Positions 55,901 through 63,951 of a stretch of 64,000 nt of DNA are shown here, piece by piece. Origin of the DNA: Nocardia amamiensis. GTDB lineage: Bacteria; Actinomycetota; Actinomycetes; Mycobacteriales; Mycobacteriaceae. The stretch lies in the NCBI RefSeq assembly GCF_015477605.1, contig NZ_JADLQX010000020.1, positions 80,524 through 144,523 on the forward strand, read 5' to 3'. The translations under genes were made by a program, and so were the position numbers. Position 1 is the stretch's first letter, and every line of letters starts with the position of its first letter. The notes below the pieces were generated by a model, which was not told the DNA's origin, ran no database searches, and saw only the letters and a program-made list of their open reading frames with translations.

Positions 55901-58900
55901 TCCGCGTACTGGATCGCCAGCGGGGCCCAACTCGGCGCGCTGCCCGCGATCCGCGCAAGATAGGCCGTCACCAGATCCCGCGCCAGCGGCGCGAGCGAGG
56001 AGCCGTCCGCCGAGATGTGGTGCACGACGAAGACGAGCAGATGCTCGTCGGCGGCCGGGCCGGAGAACAACCGGATCCGGACGGGCGGGTGCTCGGTGAC
56101 GTCGAATCCCGCGGAGAGCAGTTCGGCCACCTGATCAGGGTCGGCGGCGGCGACCGTCTCGACCTCGAGCCCGTCCGGCAGCGTTTCGGCCACCGAGCGG
56201 ATCTCCTGGTGCGGCGTCCCGTCCGGGCCGGCCACCGGGAACCGCGTGCGCAGCGCTTCGTGCCGCTCCAGCACATCCATCACGGCCTGCCGCAACGCGG
56301 GCACGTCGAGGGCGCCGGTGAGCCGCAGCGCGAACGGCAGGTTGTAGGCCGGCGATTCGGTGTCGACCTGGTTGAGCACCCACATGCGCTGCTGCGCCAG
56401 CGACAACGGCACCGGATCCGGTCGCGTGGCCCGAGTCAGCGGCGGACGACTCGCGGTGCCGGAGCCCGGCACGATCGCCGCCGCCAGTTCGGCGACCACG
56501 GGTGCGTCGAACAGGGTCCGCACCGACACTCGCGCGTCCAGCGCCGCACTCAGCCGGGCAACGACCTGGGTGGCGACCAGCGAGTTGCCACCGAGGGCGA
56601 AGAAGTCGTCGTCGATGCCGACCCGATCCACGCCGAGCACATCGGCGAACACCCCGGCCACGATCTCCTCGATGGGGGTGGATGCCGCCCGGAACTCCCG
56701 GCCGGTGAACGTCGGCCGCGGCAACGCTTTGCGATCCAGTTTGCCGCTGGTGTTGAGCGGGAAGGCGGCCAACTCCACAACCGTGGCCGGAACCATGTAG
56801 GCGGGCAGCGTCCGCGCCAACGCGGGCAGCAGCTGCGCCGGGTCGATCCCGGCTCCCGGCGCAGGTACCGCGTAGGCCACCAGCTGATCACCGAGTTCCG
56901 ACGGCATCACCACGACGACGGCCTGGCTCACCGTTGGCTGCTCGAGTAGTGCCGATTCGATGTCCCCGAGCTCGATGCGCTGACCGCGGAACTTCACTTG
57001 GAAGTCGGTGCGGCCGAGGTATTCCAGTACGCCGGATGGCGCGAGTCCGTCCGTGGAACGACCGGGCTCACGCCAGATCACCAGATCCCCGGTGCGGTAC
57101 ATCCGCTCGCCGGAGCCGAACGGGTTGGCCACGAACCGATCCGAGGTCAGGTCGGGCTGGTTCACGTAGCCGCGGGCCAGTTGATCACCGGCCAGGTACA
57201 GTTCGCCAGGAACCCCAGGCGGCACCGGCCGCAACCGCGAATCCAGCACGTACACACGGCTGTTCCACTGCGGCGAGCCGATCGGCACTCGGGTGAGTTC
57301 GCCGCCGGAGGCTTGCCAGTAGGTGATGGATACCGCGGCCTCGGTCGGTCCGTACAAGTTGTGCACGGCGGCATCGGAGATCGCGCGCAGCGCGGCGACC
57401 GTTTCCGGTGGCAGCGCCTCGCCGATCGCGAACACGTGCCGCAGTGTCGGGACGGCTCCCGCCGCCGTGTGGGCGGCGAACACCGCCAGCATCGAGGGAA
57501 CGAAGTCGGTAACGGTGACTCGCTGGGCCGCAATAGTTTCCGCGATGTAGACCGGATCGCGGTGGCCATCGTGCGTGGCGACCACGAGCTTCGCACCGGC
57601 GCGCAGCGGCAGGAAATAGCCCCAGAGCGAGACGTCGAAGGTGGTGGCCGTCTTCTGGAAGTACACATCCTCGGCGCCCAACGGGTACTCGGCGAGCATC
57701 CAGGCGATCTGGTTGTGGATCGCGCCGTGCGACACCGCGACACCCTTCGGGCGTCCGGTAGACCCGGACGTGAAGATCACATACGCCGGGTTGTCCGGCC
57801 GCACAGGTCGCGACAGTTCCTCGGCAAGCACCGGGGCTCCGTCGAAATTGTCCAGTTCCACGGTGTCGATGCGCGACCGCTCACTCCATCGCTGGGTATC
57901 GATGTGCAGCACCGAAATTCCGTCCGGCACGAGCACGGCGTCCGTGGTCGTGGTGAGCACGCACACCGGTTCGGCCGTGTTCAGGACGTGCTGGATGCGC
58001 TCGTCCGGATGATCCGGGTCCAGCGGCACGTAGGCACCGCCCGCAGTGATGATCGCATACATTCCGACGACCAGGTCCAGCGAACGCCGGACCGCGAGGC
58101 CGACCAGCGATTCCGCGCCCACACCGCGCGAGATGAGCAGGCGCGCAAGGCGGTTCACGCGAATGTCGAAGTCGCGGTAGGTGAGCTCCTGGCACTCGTA
58201 GACCACCGCGACCCGATCCGGATGCGTCCGAACCGCACGGCGGTAGCCGTCCAGCAGCAGCTCCGGCTCGACGGTGTGCCGGGTGTCGTTCCATTCCCGC
58301 AGGATTCGATCCCGCTCACCACTGGTCGGCATGATGTCGATAGCGCCGACTCGTGTGCCGGGATCAGCGACCAGTGCCTCGAGCACTCGCAGCAGCCGTG
58401 CGGCAAGTGCTTCCACCTCGTCGGCGGTGAACCGGCTGCGCAGATACTTCCACGTCAGCTCGATCGTCGACGCCGAGTGCACCAGCAGCGTCAACGGGTA
58501 GTGCGTATCGTCCTGAAGACCGACGCCGGTCACCGACACGTCGTCCACGGAACTGACGGCGGCGATCGCCTCCCGGTCGATCGGATACGACTCGAAGATC
58601 AGCAGGGTGTCGAACTGCGCTCCGGCGCCCACCGCCCGCTGGATATCGGTAAGACCCACAAAGTGGTGGTCGAGCAGAGCGGCTTGGTCACGCTGCAGGC
58701 ACTCCAGCAATTCACCCACCGCGCGGCGATCATCGATTCGCACACGCACCGGCAGCGTGTTGATGAACAAGCCCACCATGGACTCCACGCCGGTCAGCTC
58801 GCCGGGGCGGCCGGACACCGTCGCGCCGAACACCACGTCATCGCGACCGGTGAGCCGCCCGAGCAGAATGCCCCACGCCGCCTGCACCAGTGTGTTCACC

Positions 58901-61900
58901 GTGACGCCGAGTTCGGCGGCGCGCCTGGTGATCCGGCCGGCGCCGTCGGCATCGATCTCGGTGATCAGCTTCCCGATCTCGTACTGCTCGGCGGTCCTCG
59001 GCTGCGGCGCGAGCTGCGTCGGCTCCTCCACACCGGACAGCGCCTGCGCCCACACCTGCAGCGACGCCTCCCGATCCCGGCCGGCCAGCCAGCTCAGGAA
59101 GGTGCGGTAGGACGCCACCCGCGGCAGCGCGGACTGATCGCCGCGCGTCGCGTACAGCACCAGCACATCGCGCAGCAGCAGCGGGTTCGACCAGCCGTCG
59201 AGCAGGATGTGATGGCTGGTGATCACCAGATGCCAGGCGGTTCCGTCGGCCGCCGTGCCGGTGCCACCTCCCGGCAGCTCCGTGCGGTACAGGGTGAACC
59301 GCATCAGCGGCGCCACCGACATATCGAAATGGGTCTCGCGCTCCAGCGCGACCAATCGCTGCAGTTCCGCCGAGCGCTCCGACTCGGGCAAGTGCGTCAG
59401 ATCGACCTCACGCCAGGGCACCTCGACTCGCTCCATGATCACCTGCACGGGGTGGCCGCCGGCGTCGGTGACGAAGGCGGCCCGCAGGTTCGGATAGCGG
59501 TCCAGCACCGCCTGCGCGGCCGCCCGCAGCCGATCGACGTCCAGGCTGCCGCCCAGCTCCACCCGCGCCTGAGTGATGTAGACGTCGACGCTCGACTGCG
59601 CCATCAGGGCATGGAAGAGCAGGCCGGACTGCAGCGGCGACAGCGGCCACACATCCGACAGCGCCGGGTAGTCCCGTTCCCATACGTCGATATCCGATTG
59701 GCCCACTGCGACCAGCGGCAGGTCCGCTGGCGTCAGGCCACCGGCGTCCGGCCGCTGTGCGTGCCGAGCCAGCGCGGCGAGCGCGGCGGCCCACAGGTCG
59801 GCGAGCTCCCGCACCCGCTCCCGCGACAGCAACCCGCTCGGGAAGGCGAACGACGCGCCCAGCCGCGGACCGTCCGGACCGTCGGTGACGATCGCGTTGA
59901 TGTCGATCACGCCATTGGCGGGCATGTCCGGATCCATCTCGGCATCCAACTGCCCCAGATCCGCGACCGGCGCCCAACCCAGCTCGGCGAGTTCTCCGGG
60001 AATCTCCCCCGTCGACACACGCCCCAGATAGTTGAAGCTGATCTGGCCCGCATCGCCCAGCTGGGCGGCCGTCGCCGGGTTCAGGTAGCGCAGCAGGCCG
60101 TAGCCGATGCCCTTGTCGGGGATCGCGAGCAGCTGCTCCTTCACCGATTTCACGATGTCGCCCAGAGGCTTTCCGCCCTCGAACGCCGCGCCGAGATCGG
60201 CTCCGGCGAGATCCAGCCGGACCGGGTAGGCGCTGGTGAACCACCCGACCGTCCGGGACAGATCTGCGCCCGCGGCGACATCCTCCTCCCGGCCGTGGCC
60301 CTCCAGCACGACCAGCACCGTGCCGCCGGAGGAGTCACCGCGCCACGTGCTCACCGCCAGCGCCAGCGCCGACAGCAGGCCATCGTTGACGCCACCGCGA
60401 TACCGACCCGGGATCGCGGTGAGCACGGCCTCGGTCACCTCCGCAGGCAACGTCACCTCGACCCGGTCGACGGTGGCGAACGTGTCCACCGCCGGATCGA
60501 ACGCGCGCGCACCGAGCGGCGGGTCCTCGGTAGCCGAAACCCGCTGCCAGAACGGTAGTTCCGCGACCCGCGCCGGGTGCTTCGCCGCGTCGACGAGGGC
60601 GTGTGCCCAGCGCCGCATCGACGTTCCATTGGCCGGAAGCGCCACCGGCTGTCCCCCGGCCAGTTGCCCCCAGGCCACCGCCAGATCCGGGATCAGAATC
60701 CGCCACGACACGCCGTCGACCACGAAGTGGTGTGCGACGACGAGCAGCACGTCGCGACGCGCAGCGGACCCGGTGTCCGCGGATCCGGCGGCGCCGCCGG
60801 TGAAAGCGAACCAGACGAACTGCACCATGACCGCATTCGGCGGATCGAGCCGCCCCAGAGCCGCGTCGTACTCGTCGCTCGCCCGCCGGGACAACTCCGC
60901 GTCGTCGATGTCGGCGGGCAGCTCGACTCGCCGCACCAGAGCGCCGACCGCCACCGCGCCAGGCTCCAGCGCCTCGAAGAGCCAGGCGGCGTCCGACGTC
61001 CCGGATCCCGCACGGCTGTTCCGGCGCAGCCGAGAGCGCAGCACGTCGTGGTGATCGAACACCGCGCCGATGGTCGCGACCAGGGTCTCCCGCTCGATGC
61101 CCGCGGGCAGCCGCAGCGCCATCGATTGCGAGAACCGCTGATACGACGATCCGCTGGCCAGCGTCCCCGCCATGATCGGCGTCAATGGAACCTCGCCGAC
61201 TCCGCCACCAGGCAGCTCCGCCAGCCGGTGCCGCTCCGCGGCGCCGTCGAGCGAGGCGATCTCGGCCAACGCCGCGACCGTGCGGTGATCGAATACATCC
61301 CGTGCGGTGAACACCACACCACGCGCTTTGGCCCGCGACACCAGCTGGATCGACAGAATCGAATCGCCGCCCAGCGCGAAGAACGAGTCGTCGAGACCGA
61401 CCCGCTCGACACCGAGCACCGCCGCGAACACCTCGGCGATGATGGACTCGACCTCGGTCACCGGAGCACGGAATTCGCGTCCGGCGAAGACCGGCTCCGG
61501 CAGCGCGTTGCGGTCCAGCTTGCCGATCGGGGTGAGCGGTATCTCGTCCAGCACCACGATCAGCGCGGGCACCATGTACTCCGGCAACCTGTCACCGACG
61601 AAGACCGCGAGTTCTGCCGTGTCCACCTCGGCCCCCGCATGCGGCAGCACGTAGGACACCAGGGCTTTCGCTCCGGACGGGAGCGTCTTGCCCAGGGTGG
61701 CCGCGTAATCGACGGCGGGATGGGCGGTGAGCGCGTTGTCGATCTCACCCAGCTCGATGCGGAAGCCACGGATCTTGACCTGGAAGTCGGAGCGACCGAG
61801 GTACTCCAGGGTGCCGTCGGCCTCATTGCGCCGCACCAGATCACCGGTCCGATACAACCGCGCCCCAGGATCATCGGTCTGCGCGCCGAACGGACTGGCC

Positions 61901-63057
61901 ACGAACCGCTCCGCGGTCACCCCCGGCCGGCCCAGATAACCCTGAGCCAGCGCAGGACCCGACAGATACAACTCCCCGACCACTCCCGCCGGCACCGGCC
62001 GCAACCGCGCATCCAGTACGAACGCACCCACCCCTGGGATCGCGGCGCCGATCGTGATCGGCTCGCTCGGCCGCATCGGCCTGGTCAAGGTCACCCATAC
62101 TGTCGCCTCGGTCGGGCCGTACGCGTTGACGAACAGCCGTCCATCACGCGCCCACCGCCCCACCAACTCCGGGCTGAATTTCTCTCCGCCGACCTGCACT
62201 ACCTCGAGGTCGTCGAGCCCGGCCGGATCCACCGACTCCAGCGCACCCGGCGTGATCACGATGTGCGTGACCCGCTCCCGCCGCAGAAGATCGGCCAGCT
62301 CGGCGCCGCCGAACACGTGCGGCGGCGAAACCACCAATGTCGCCCCCGAGGAGAAGGCCAGCAGCAGCTCCAGCACCGAGGCGTCGAAATTGGGCGAGGA
62401 CACGTGCAAGATGCGCGAACCCTGCTGCACGCGGAGACCTTCCCGCGCCGCGGCGACCAGCCCGCCGACACCGGTGTGCGTGACCACCACGCCCTTGGGT
62501 TTCCCGGTCGAACCCGAGGTGTAGATGACGTATGCGGGGTGCCGGGGATCGATCGGGCGAACCCGGTCGGCGTAGGAGATCGGATGGCCCGGCAGCTCGG
62601 CGATTCGCTCGGTGTGCACCGGGTTATCGAGTTCGATCCAGTCGACATCGGTACCGAGCGCAGGCCGGTGTGCCGTGGTGGTCAACCCGAGCACCGCATC
62701 CGAATCCGAGAGCATGTGCGCGATCCGTTCGGACGGGTACGCCGGGTCCACCGGCACATACGCCGCGCCCGTCTTCGCGACGGCCCATACCGCGAGCACG
62801 GATTCGATGCTGCGCGTGATCCCGATGGCCACCGTGTCACCGGCGCCGATCCGGCGCGCTATGAGCCCGCGCGCCCACCGGGACGACAACTCGTCGAGCT
62901 CGCGGTAGGTCAGCTGCCGATCATCGGACGGATCACCCGAGGGATTGAACCGGACGGCGACGACGTCGGCCGCGGATTCCACAGCGGCTGTGAGCAGCCC
63001 CCCGAAGAGCAGACCGGCCCGGCGACGACCACGCGAGGCACGACGATCCCTACTCAT
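48799..63057 (-). CDS. Four-module nonribosomal peptide synthetase with terminal reductase
   Basis: 4752 residues. Order: A1-T1-E1 (loading module with epimerase), C2-A2-T2, C3-A3-T3, C4-A4-T4, thioester reductase. Carrier motifs: FALGGDSI (about residue 564), FALGGNSL (2156), FELGGNSL (3233), FDLGGTSL (4302). Epimerase HHFVVDGVSWRIL; condensation HHILLDG, HHISADG, HHIAADG. The reductase has GATGFVG near residue 4388 and YVASK. Predicted product: a four-residue peptide with a D first residue, released as aldehyde or alcohol. A2 carries an extra QRWSERSRIDT at about residues 1721-1731. ATG 63057 follows GAGAGGTGA at long spacing, with a three-codon frame between. No MbtH gene is seen. Confidence 0.95.
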   Translation of the reverse strand: MSRDRRASRGRRRAGLLFGGLLTAAVESAADVVAVRFNPSGDPSDDRQLTYRELDELSSRWARGLIARRIGAGDTVAIGITRSIESVLAVWAVAKTGAAYVPVDPAYPSERIAHMLSDSDAVLGLTTTAHRPALGTDVDWIELDNPVHTERIAELPGHPISYADRVRPIDPRHPAYVIYTSGSTGKPKGVVVTHTGVGGLVAAAREGLRVQQGSRILHVSSPNFDASVLELLLAFSSGATLVVSPPHVFGGAELADLLRRERVTHIVITPGALESVDPAGLDDLEVVQVGGEKFSPELVGRWARDGRLFVNAYGPTEATVWVTLTRPMRPSEPITIGAAIPGVGAFVLDARLRPVPAGVVGELYLSGPALAQGYLGRPGVTAERFVASPFGAQTDDPGARLYRTGDLVRRNEADGTLEYLGRSDFQVKIRGFRIELGEIDNALTAHPAVDYAATLGKTLPSGAKALVSYVLPHAGAEVDTAELAVFVGDRLPEYMVPALIVVLDEIPLTPIGKLDRNALPEPVFAGREFRAPVTEVESIIAEVFAAVLGVERVGLDDSFFALGGDSILSIQLVSRAKARGVVFTARDVFDHRTVAALAEIASLDGAAERHRLAELPGGGVGEVPLTPIMAGTLASGSSYQRFSQSMALRLPAGIERETLVATIGAVFDHHDVLRSRLRRNSRAGSGTSDAAWLFEALEPGAVAVGALVRRVELPADIDDAELSRRASDEYDAALGRLDPPNAVMVQFVWFAFTGGAAGSADTGSAARRDVLLVVAHHFVVDGVSWRILIPDLAVAWGQLAGGQPVALPANGTSMRRWAHALVDAAKHPARVAELPFWQRVSATEDPPLGARAFDPAVDTFATVDRVEVTLPAEVTEAVLTAIPGRYRGGVNDGLLSALALAVSTWRGDSSGGTVLVVLEGHGREEDVAAGADLSRTVGWFTSAYPVRLDLAGADLGAAFEGGKPLGDIVKSVKEQLLAIPDKGIGYGLLRYLNPATAAQLGDAGQISFNYLGRVSTGEIPGELAELGWAPVADLGQLDAEMDPDMPANGVIDINAIVTDGPDGPRLGASFAFPSGLLSRERVRELADLWAAALAALARHAQRPDAGGLTPADLPLVAVGQSDIDVWERDYPALSDVWPLSPLQSGLLFHALMAQSSVDVYITQARVELGGSLDVDRLRAAAQAVLDRYPNLRAAFVTDAGGHPVQVIMERVEVPWREVDLTHLPESERSAELQRLVALERETHFDMSVAPLMRFTLYRTELPGGGTGTAADGTAWHLVITSHHILLDGWSNPLLLRDVLVLYATRGDQSALPRVASYRTFLSWLAGRDREASLQVWAQALSGVEEPTQLAPQPRTAEQYEIGKLITEIDADGAGRITRRAAELGVTVNTLVQAAWGILLGRLTGRDDVVFGATVSGRPGELTGVESMVGLFINTLPVRVRIDDRRAVGELLECLQRDQAALLDHHFVGLTDIQRAVGAGAQFDTLLIFESYPIDREAIAAVSSVDDVSVTGVGLQDDTHYPLTLLVHSASTIELTWKYLRSRFTADEVEALAARLLRVLEALVADPGTRVGAIDIMPTSGERDRILREWNDTRHTVEPELLLDGYRRAVRTHPDRVAVVYECQELTYRDFDIRVNRLARLLISRGVGAESLVGLAVRRSLDLVVGMYAIITAGGAYVPLDPDHPDERIQHVLNTAEPVCVLTTTTDAVLVPDGISVLHIDTQRWSERSRIDTVELDNFDGAPVLAEELSRPVRPDNPAYVIFTSGSTGRPKGVAVSHGAIHNQIAWMLAEYPLGAEDVYFQKTATTFDVSLWGYFLPLRAGAKLVVATHDGHRDPVYIAETIAAQRVTVTDFVPSMLAVFAAHTAAGAVPTLRHVFAIGEALPPETVAALRAISDAAVHNLYGPTEAAVSITYWQASGGELTRVPIGSPQWNSRVYVLDSRLRPVPPGVPGELYLAGDQLARGYVNQPDLTSDRFVANPFGSGERMYRTGDLVIWREPGRSTDGLAPSGVLEYLGRTDFQVKFRGQRIELGDIESALLEQPTVSQAVVVVMPSELGDQLVAYAVPAPGAGIDPAQLLPALARTLPAYMVPATVVELAAFPLNTSGKLDRKALPRPTFTGREFRAASTPIEEIVAGVFADVLGVDRVGIDDDFFALGGNSLVATQVVARLSAALDARVSVRTLFDAPVVAELAAAIVPGSGTASRPPLTRATRPDPVPLSLAQQRMWVLNQVDTESPAYNLPFALRLTGALDVPALRQAVMDVLERHEALRTRFPVAGPDGTPHQEIRSVAETLPDGLEVETVAAADPDQVAELLSAGFDVTEHPPVRIRLFSGPAADEHLLVFVVHHISADGSSLAPLARDLVTAYLARIAGSAPSWAPLAIQYADFAVWQRSVVGTDDDEQSVAARQLAYWRQRLAGISAASQLPLDRPRPAVASLRGASTGIVVPAQVHERIARIAREHNTSLFMVVHAALAALLARLSGGSDIAIGTPIAGRGAAALDDLVGMFVNTLTLRTDVDPAATFAALLDQVRETDLAAFANADIPFEQVVEAVLPGSAGARNPLFQVMLAFQNTERPSLELPGLTVSALETEVVAKFDLQVTVEPRHRANGRPDELVVGFTYASELFQEATVQRLARRFERVLTAVAADPRAIVGAIVLVDVAEQDRALTAPVRPAEPSAAEQVGVTLLPELLAGAVESNPDGVAVVYADASARLDEMEYVDLDDRSTRLARLLIDRGIGPEDLVAIGIPRSIDSVLAVWAIAKTGAGFVPVDPNYPADRVAHMVSDSRAVLGLTIAEVRAGLPEEVEWLVIDTDDVDRRLDDYSAVPITDADRTRPLRTEHPAYVIYTSGSTGKPKGVVVTQAGLSSFCAEQRERYRLTSTSRTLHFASPSFDASVLELLLAVGGAATMIVAAPTVYGGAELAALLGRERVTHAFITPTALASVDPAGLDKLRVVIAGGEACPPDLVQRWTVPIAGRRTREFYNGYGPTETTIMTNISAPLVPGETVTIGGPIRNITEYVLDPRLNPVPDLVVGELYITGAQMARGYHERPGLTAARFVANPFDPSGSRLYRTGDLVRRTVDGRLEYLGRNDFQVKIRGFRIELGEIDAVLGAHDSVDFAVTIGHELASGATILVSYVHAAAGATAQPDELVAFAERSLPAHMVPTTVMVLDEIPLTPVGKLDRAALPAPVLQVREYRAPSGPLEELVAGAFTELLNPATPVGADDDFFELGGNSLIATRVIARLGAALDIRIPVRLLFEASTVAALAEHLGENSTGTGRRPLTAGPRPERIPLSLAQQGMWFLNRFDTASVAYNVPLAVRLTGALDTDALRAAIEDLVARHEILRTIYPHQGSGSGDAQETPVQVILPVAQAVPHFEIRAVAPADVADAVIALAGTAFDLTTDVPLRVVLFDLSAANPAAPEYVLAMVVHHIAADGSSIGPLTRDLMTAYTARCAGAVPAREPLPVQYADYSLWQRELLGAEDDPESLAAKQIAYWKQALAGLPDQLDLPSDRPRPLMRSYAGGGVAVRVDAETHRALVELARAEGATLFMVVHTALAVLLARLSGTDDIAIGSPVAGRGEAVLDDLIGMFINTLVFRTGYDAGESFTDLLGRQRTTDIQAFANADVPFERLVDVLRPVRSTARHPLYQVALSFQNLEPVTLELPDLTVSSLDIGTEVSQFDLHWMVGDTYDAAGTPTGIGGVVSYAADMFDHDTVQGFVDRFVRLLSAIAADPTAVLGDIEVIDPAERVQLLSDAVDTAHPVSAHDLLTGYRRSVAATPDAVAVVHDDTAWTYREFDARVNRLARYLIGQGIGPESVVALAMPRSPGLLVAMYAVLTAGGAYLPLDLDHPAGRIAYVLEVAEPVCVLTGNGNPVPAPGVPVVDVDSLELSAYSADPVATGELRAPLRADHPAYVLFTSGSTGRPKGVMVSHGAITNQIEWMAAQYAFGPDDVYLQKTATTFDVSLWGFFVPLWVGARLVLAAPGGQRDPEYIAGLIATHQVTVTDFVPSVLQVFLAAATAEQLASLRAVFVIGEALPPSTVADFAALSGAGLHNLYGPTEAAVSVTYWPASTNDRATVPIGVAEWNTRTYVLDSRLHLVPAGVVGELYLAGDQLARGYMRRADLTSDRFVADPYGPPSARMYRTGDLVRRRADGVLEYLGRSDFQAKIRGHRIELGEIEAALLAESSVAQAVVVVTASDSGDQLVAYVVPATTDLTADALRESLAQVLPSYMVPSAIMVLDSFPMNDSGKLNRAALPRPVFRARDFVAPATPTERAVAEVFVDVLAIARAGAEDDFFDLGGTSLLAFTLQRALTARLGVDVPMAALFTAPTVRGLAARIDNLDEPAAALPADDSATIAADAVLELDIDGAGTAAARSETPRDVLLTGATGFVGAHLLRELLAGTRARVWCLVRSDDDERAYKRIRNALEKYRIWDDTYETRIVAVAGDLAAPRFGLDRSGYDRLAERIDVVYHNGARVNHIEPYARLRAANVAGTREVLRLATTSRIKPVHFVSTVNAVVPAAPGPDFRGREDAVLDVGEVSQNGYVASKWVAEQLVRQAGARGVPVSIYRPGIVCGDPRIGVNSADDSFWNMIRAAAILGLAPDIGDADTALVPVNYVVGAIVALAAEAPSGSAYHLVNSQRVAIRDIFESLRRHGIPVEIASIEEIAGKLAEEAAARDAAGDDSLVRAALVSGNYGGVAVSVDDTQTRTELAGHGIHCPPIDTAALDAYVESFIDSGFFPVPSDDGAR
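50020..53190 (-). other. NRPS module 4 (C-A-T)
   Basis: LCL-type condensation domain (PLSLAQQGMWFLNRFDTASV, HHIAADG). Adenylation specificity residues read by eye against the GrsA Phe domain: D V W D F I L V S, the same as module 2. Carrier FDLGGTSL. Confidence 0.8.
53220..56420 (-). other. NRPS module 3 (C-A-T)
   Basis: LCL-type condensation (PLSLAQQRMWVLNQVDTESP, HHISADG). Adenylation specificity residues read by eye: D A L F I G G I M. Carrier FELGGNSL. I do not assign a residue with confidence. Confidence 0.8.
56440..59680 (-). other. NRPS module 2 (C-A-T), with an insertion in A2
   Basis: The condensation domain (DVWPLSPLQSGLLFHALMAQ, HHILLDG) has the form used downstream of an epimerase (DCL). 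Specificity residues read by eye: D V W D F I L V S. Carrier FALGGNSL. The A domain has an 11-residue insertion compared with A4. Confidence 0.8.
57865..57896. repeat. 32-bp repeat, copy 2 (inside the NRPS gene)
   Basis: Exact copy of 28435-28466, same orientation. On the coding strand it gives QRWSERSRID inside the A2 domain. Without it, the A2 segment VLHIDT|VELDNF aligns to the A4 segment VVDVDS|LELSAY with no gap, so the 33 bases look like an in-frame insertion with an IDT duplication. Confidence 0.85.
59750..63010 (-). other. NRPS module 1 (A-T-E, initiating)
   Basis: No condensation domain at the start, so the first residue is probably not acylated by this enzyme. Specificity residues read by eye: D A L V Q G A V W. 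The carrier GGDSI form is the one found before epimerases, and the epimerase ends with SFNYLGRVSTGEIPGELAEL. Confidence 0.82.
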
Positions 63058-63065
63058 TTACGCAT
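63054..63065 (-). promoter_or_regulatory. Three-codon reading frame overlapping the NRPS start
   Basis: ATG CGT AAA TGA: its TGA overlaps the NRPS ATG (ATGA). GAGAGGTGAA directly precedes this first ATG at ideal spacing, whereas the NRPS ATG is 12 bases from AGG. It may make NRPS translation depend on re-initiation. Confidence 0.35.
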
Positions 63066-63190
63066 TTCACCTCTCGCCGCTGAACGGCATTTTGCATGAA
63101 GAAACTCATTTAAATACGAACGCGCACTTCGCGAACCGGAAACCGCACCGTCGCGAACAAATAAATCACCTTATCAAGACCTCATCGGTG

Positions 63191-63214
63191 CATATTCCCA
63201 AGCGCGGGAATATG
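63191..63214. promoter_or_regulatory. Inverted repeat upstream of the NRPS gene
   Basis: CATATTCCC (63191-63199) and GGGAATATG (63206-63214) form a perfect 9-bp dyad with a 6-base spacer, about 135 bases before the NRPS start, in the AT-rich part. Candidate operator; it does not resemble an iron box or LexA box. Confidence 0.5.
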
Positions 63215-63658
63215 AGTTGCCGATATGGCAGATCGGAATTATGCCCCTCATTCCAGACGCCATTCCGGCGCACTCGGCGCGACTCGACGAATCAGCTCAC
63301 GGCCCCGACCGACTTGGCCCATCGAGGTGCGAAGCTCGCCACAGTCTCGGTGGAAATACCGCTTTACCTGCGATTATGCGCACCAACCTAGTTTTGGTCG
63401 CCGCACCGTACGCACCCCTCCAACGGCGCGAATACATTCCGGCACGGTGCGACTCGGACCCTGCGAGAGAGTCAAGGATGCGCGAATAGGTGTAATATAT
63501 GCCACATCGATGCGTGCGGACACAGGCCCAACGCGTCGCTCGGATGGAATTGCGCAGCAGCGCCCCGACCGGGACAGGAAGACGCTATAGCGGACTGGGC
63601 GGATGGTTTTCCCGGCGTACGCCGGGAATCGAATTTCAGCCGCACAGTCGGGGGAACA

Positions 63659-63931
63659 TGAATTTTGTCAACAGCCCCACCGCTTATGCCGAACCGACCC
63701 GGGAGATCGCCGACCGCCGATCGGTATGCCGGAGCTCGCCGGACAGTGAACGCCGCTCGTACCGCCGCGATGAACCCCGAAGACTTCATCGAATCCGATC
63801 CGAGCTGGACGAGATCGTTCCCGCCAGTTTGTTCGCCGGCGGCTCCGGCCCTGGTCATCGACCCGTTACCAGCCAATGCCGTTGCTTGACAAGGCAAGTG
63901 GTTCGTCGCGGTCGTGGTGACACATGTTGGT
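63659..63931 (+). CDS. Possible small hypothetical protein
   Basis: 90 codons from ATG 63659 after GGGGGA. Begins MNFVNSPTAYAEPTREIADR; Arg-rich; codon thirds are fairly G/C-rich but no family is seen. It ends just before the transposase start and may be truncated by the insertion. Confidence 0.3.
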
Positions 63932-63951
63932 GATGTGATCTTGTATCGGGC

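Larger units (their letters stand above)
63066..63951. other. NRPS upstream region
   Basis: About 890 bases with an AT-richer part at 63080-63250, unusual in this window, holding the dyad at 63191-63214. Direct CATTCC repeats occur near 63258-63272. A weak plus-strand ORF at 63659-63931 is listed separately. Confidence 0.5.
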
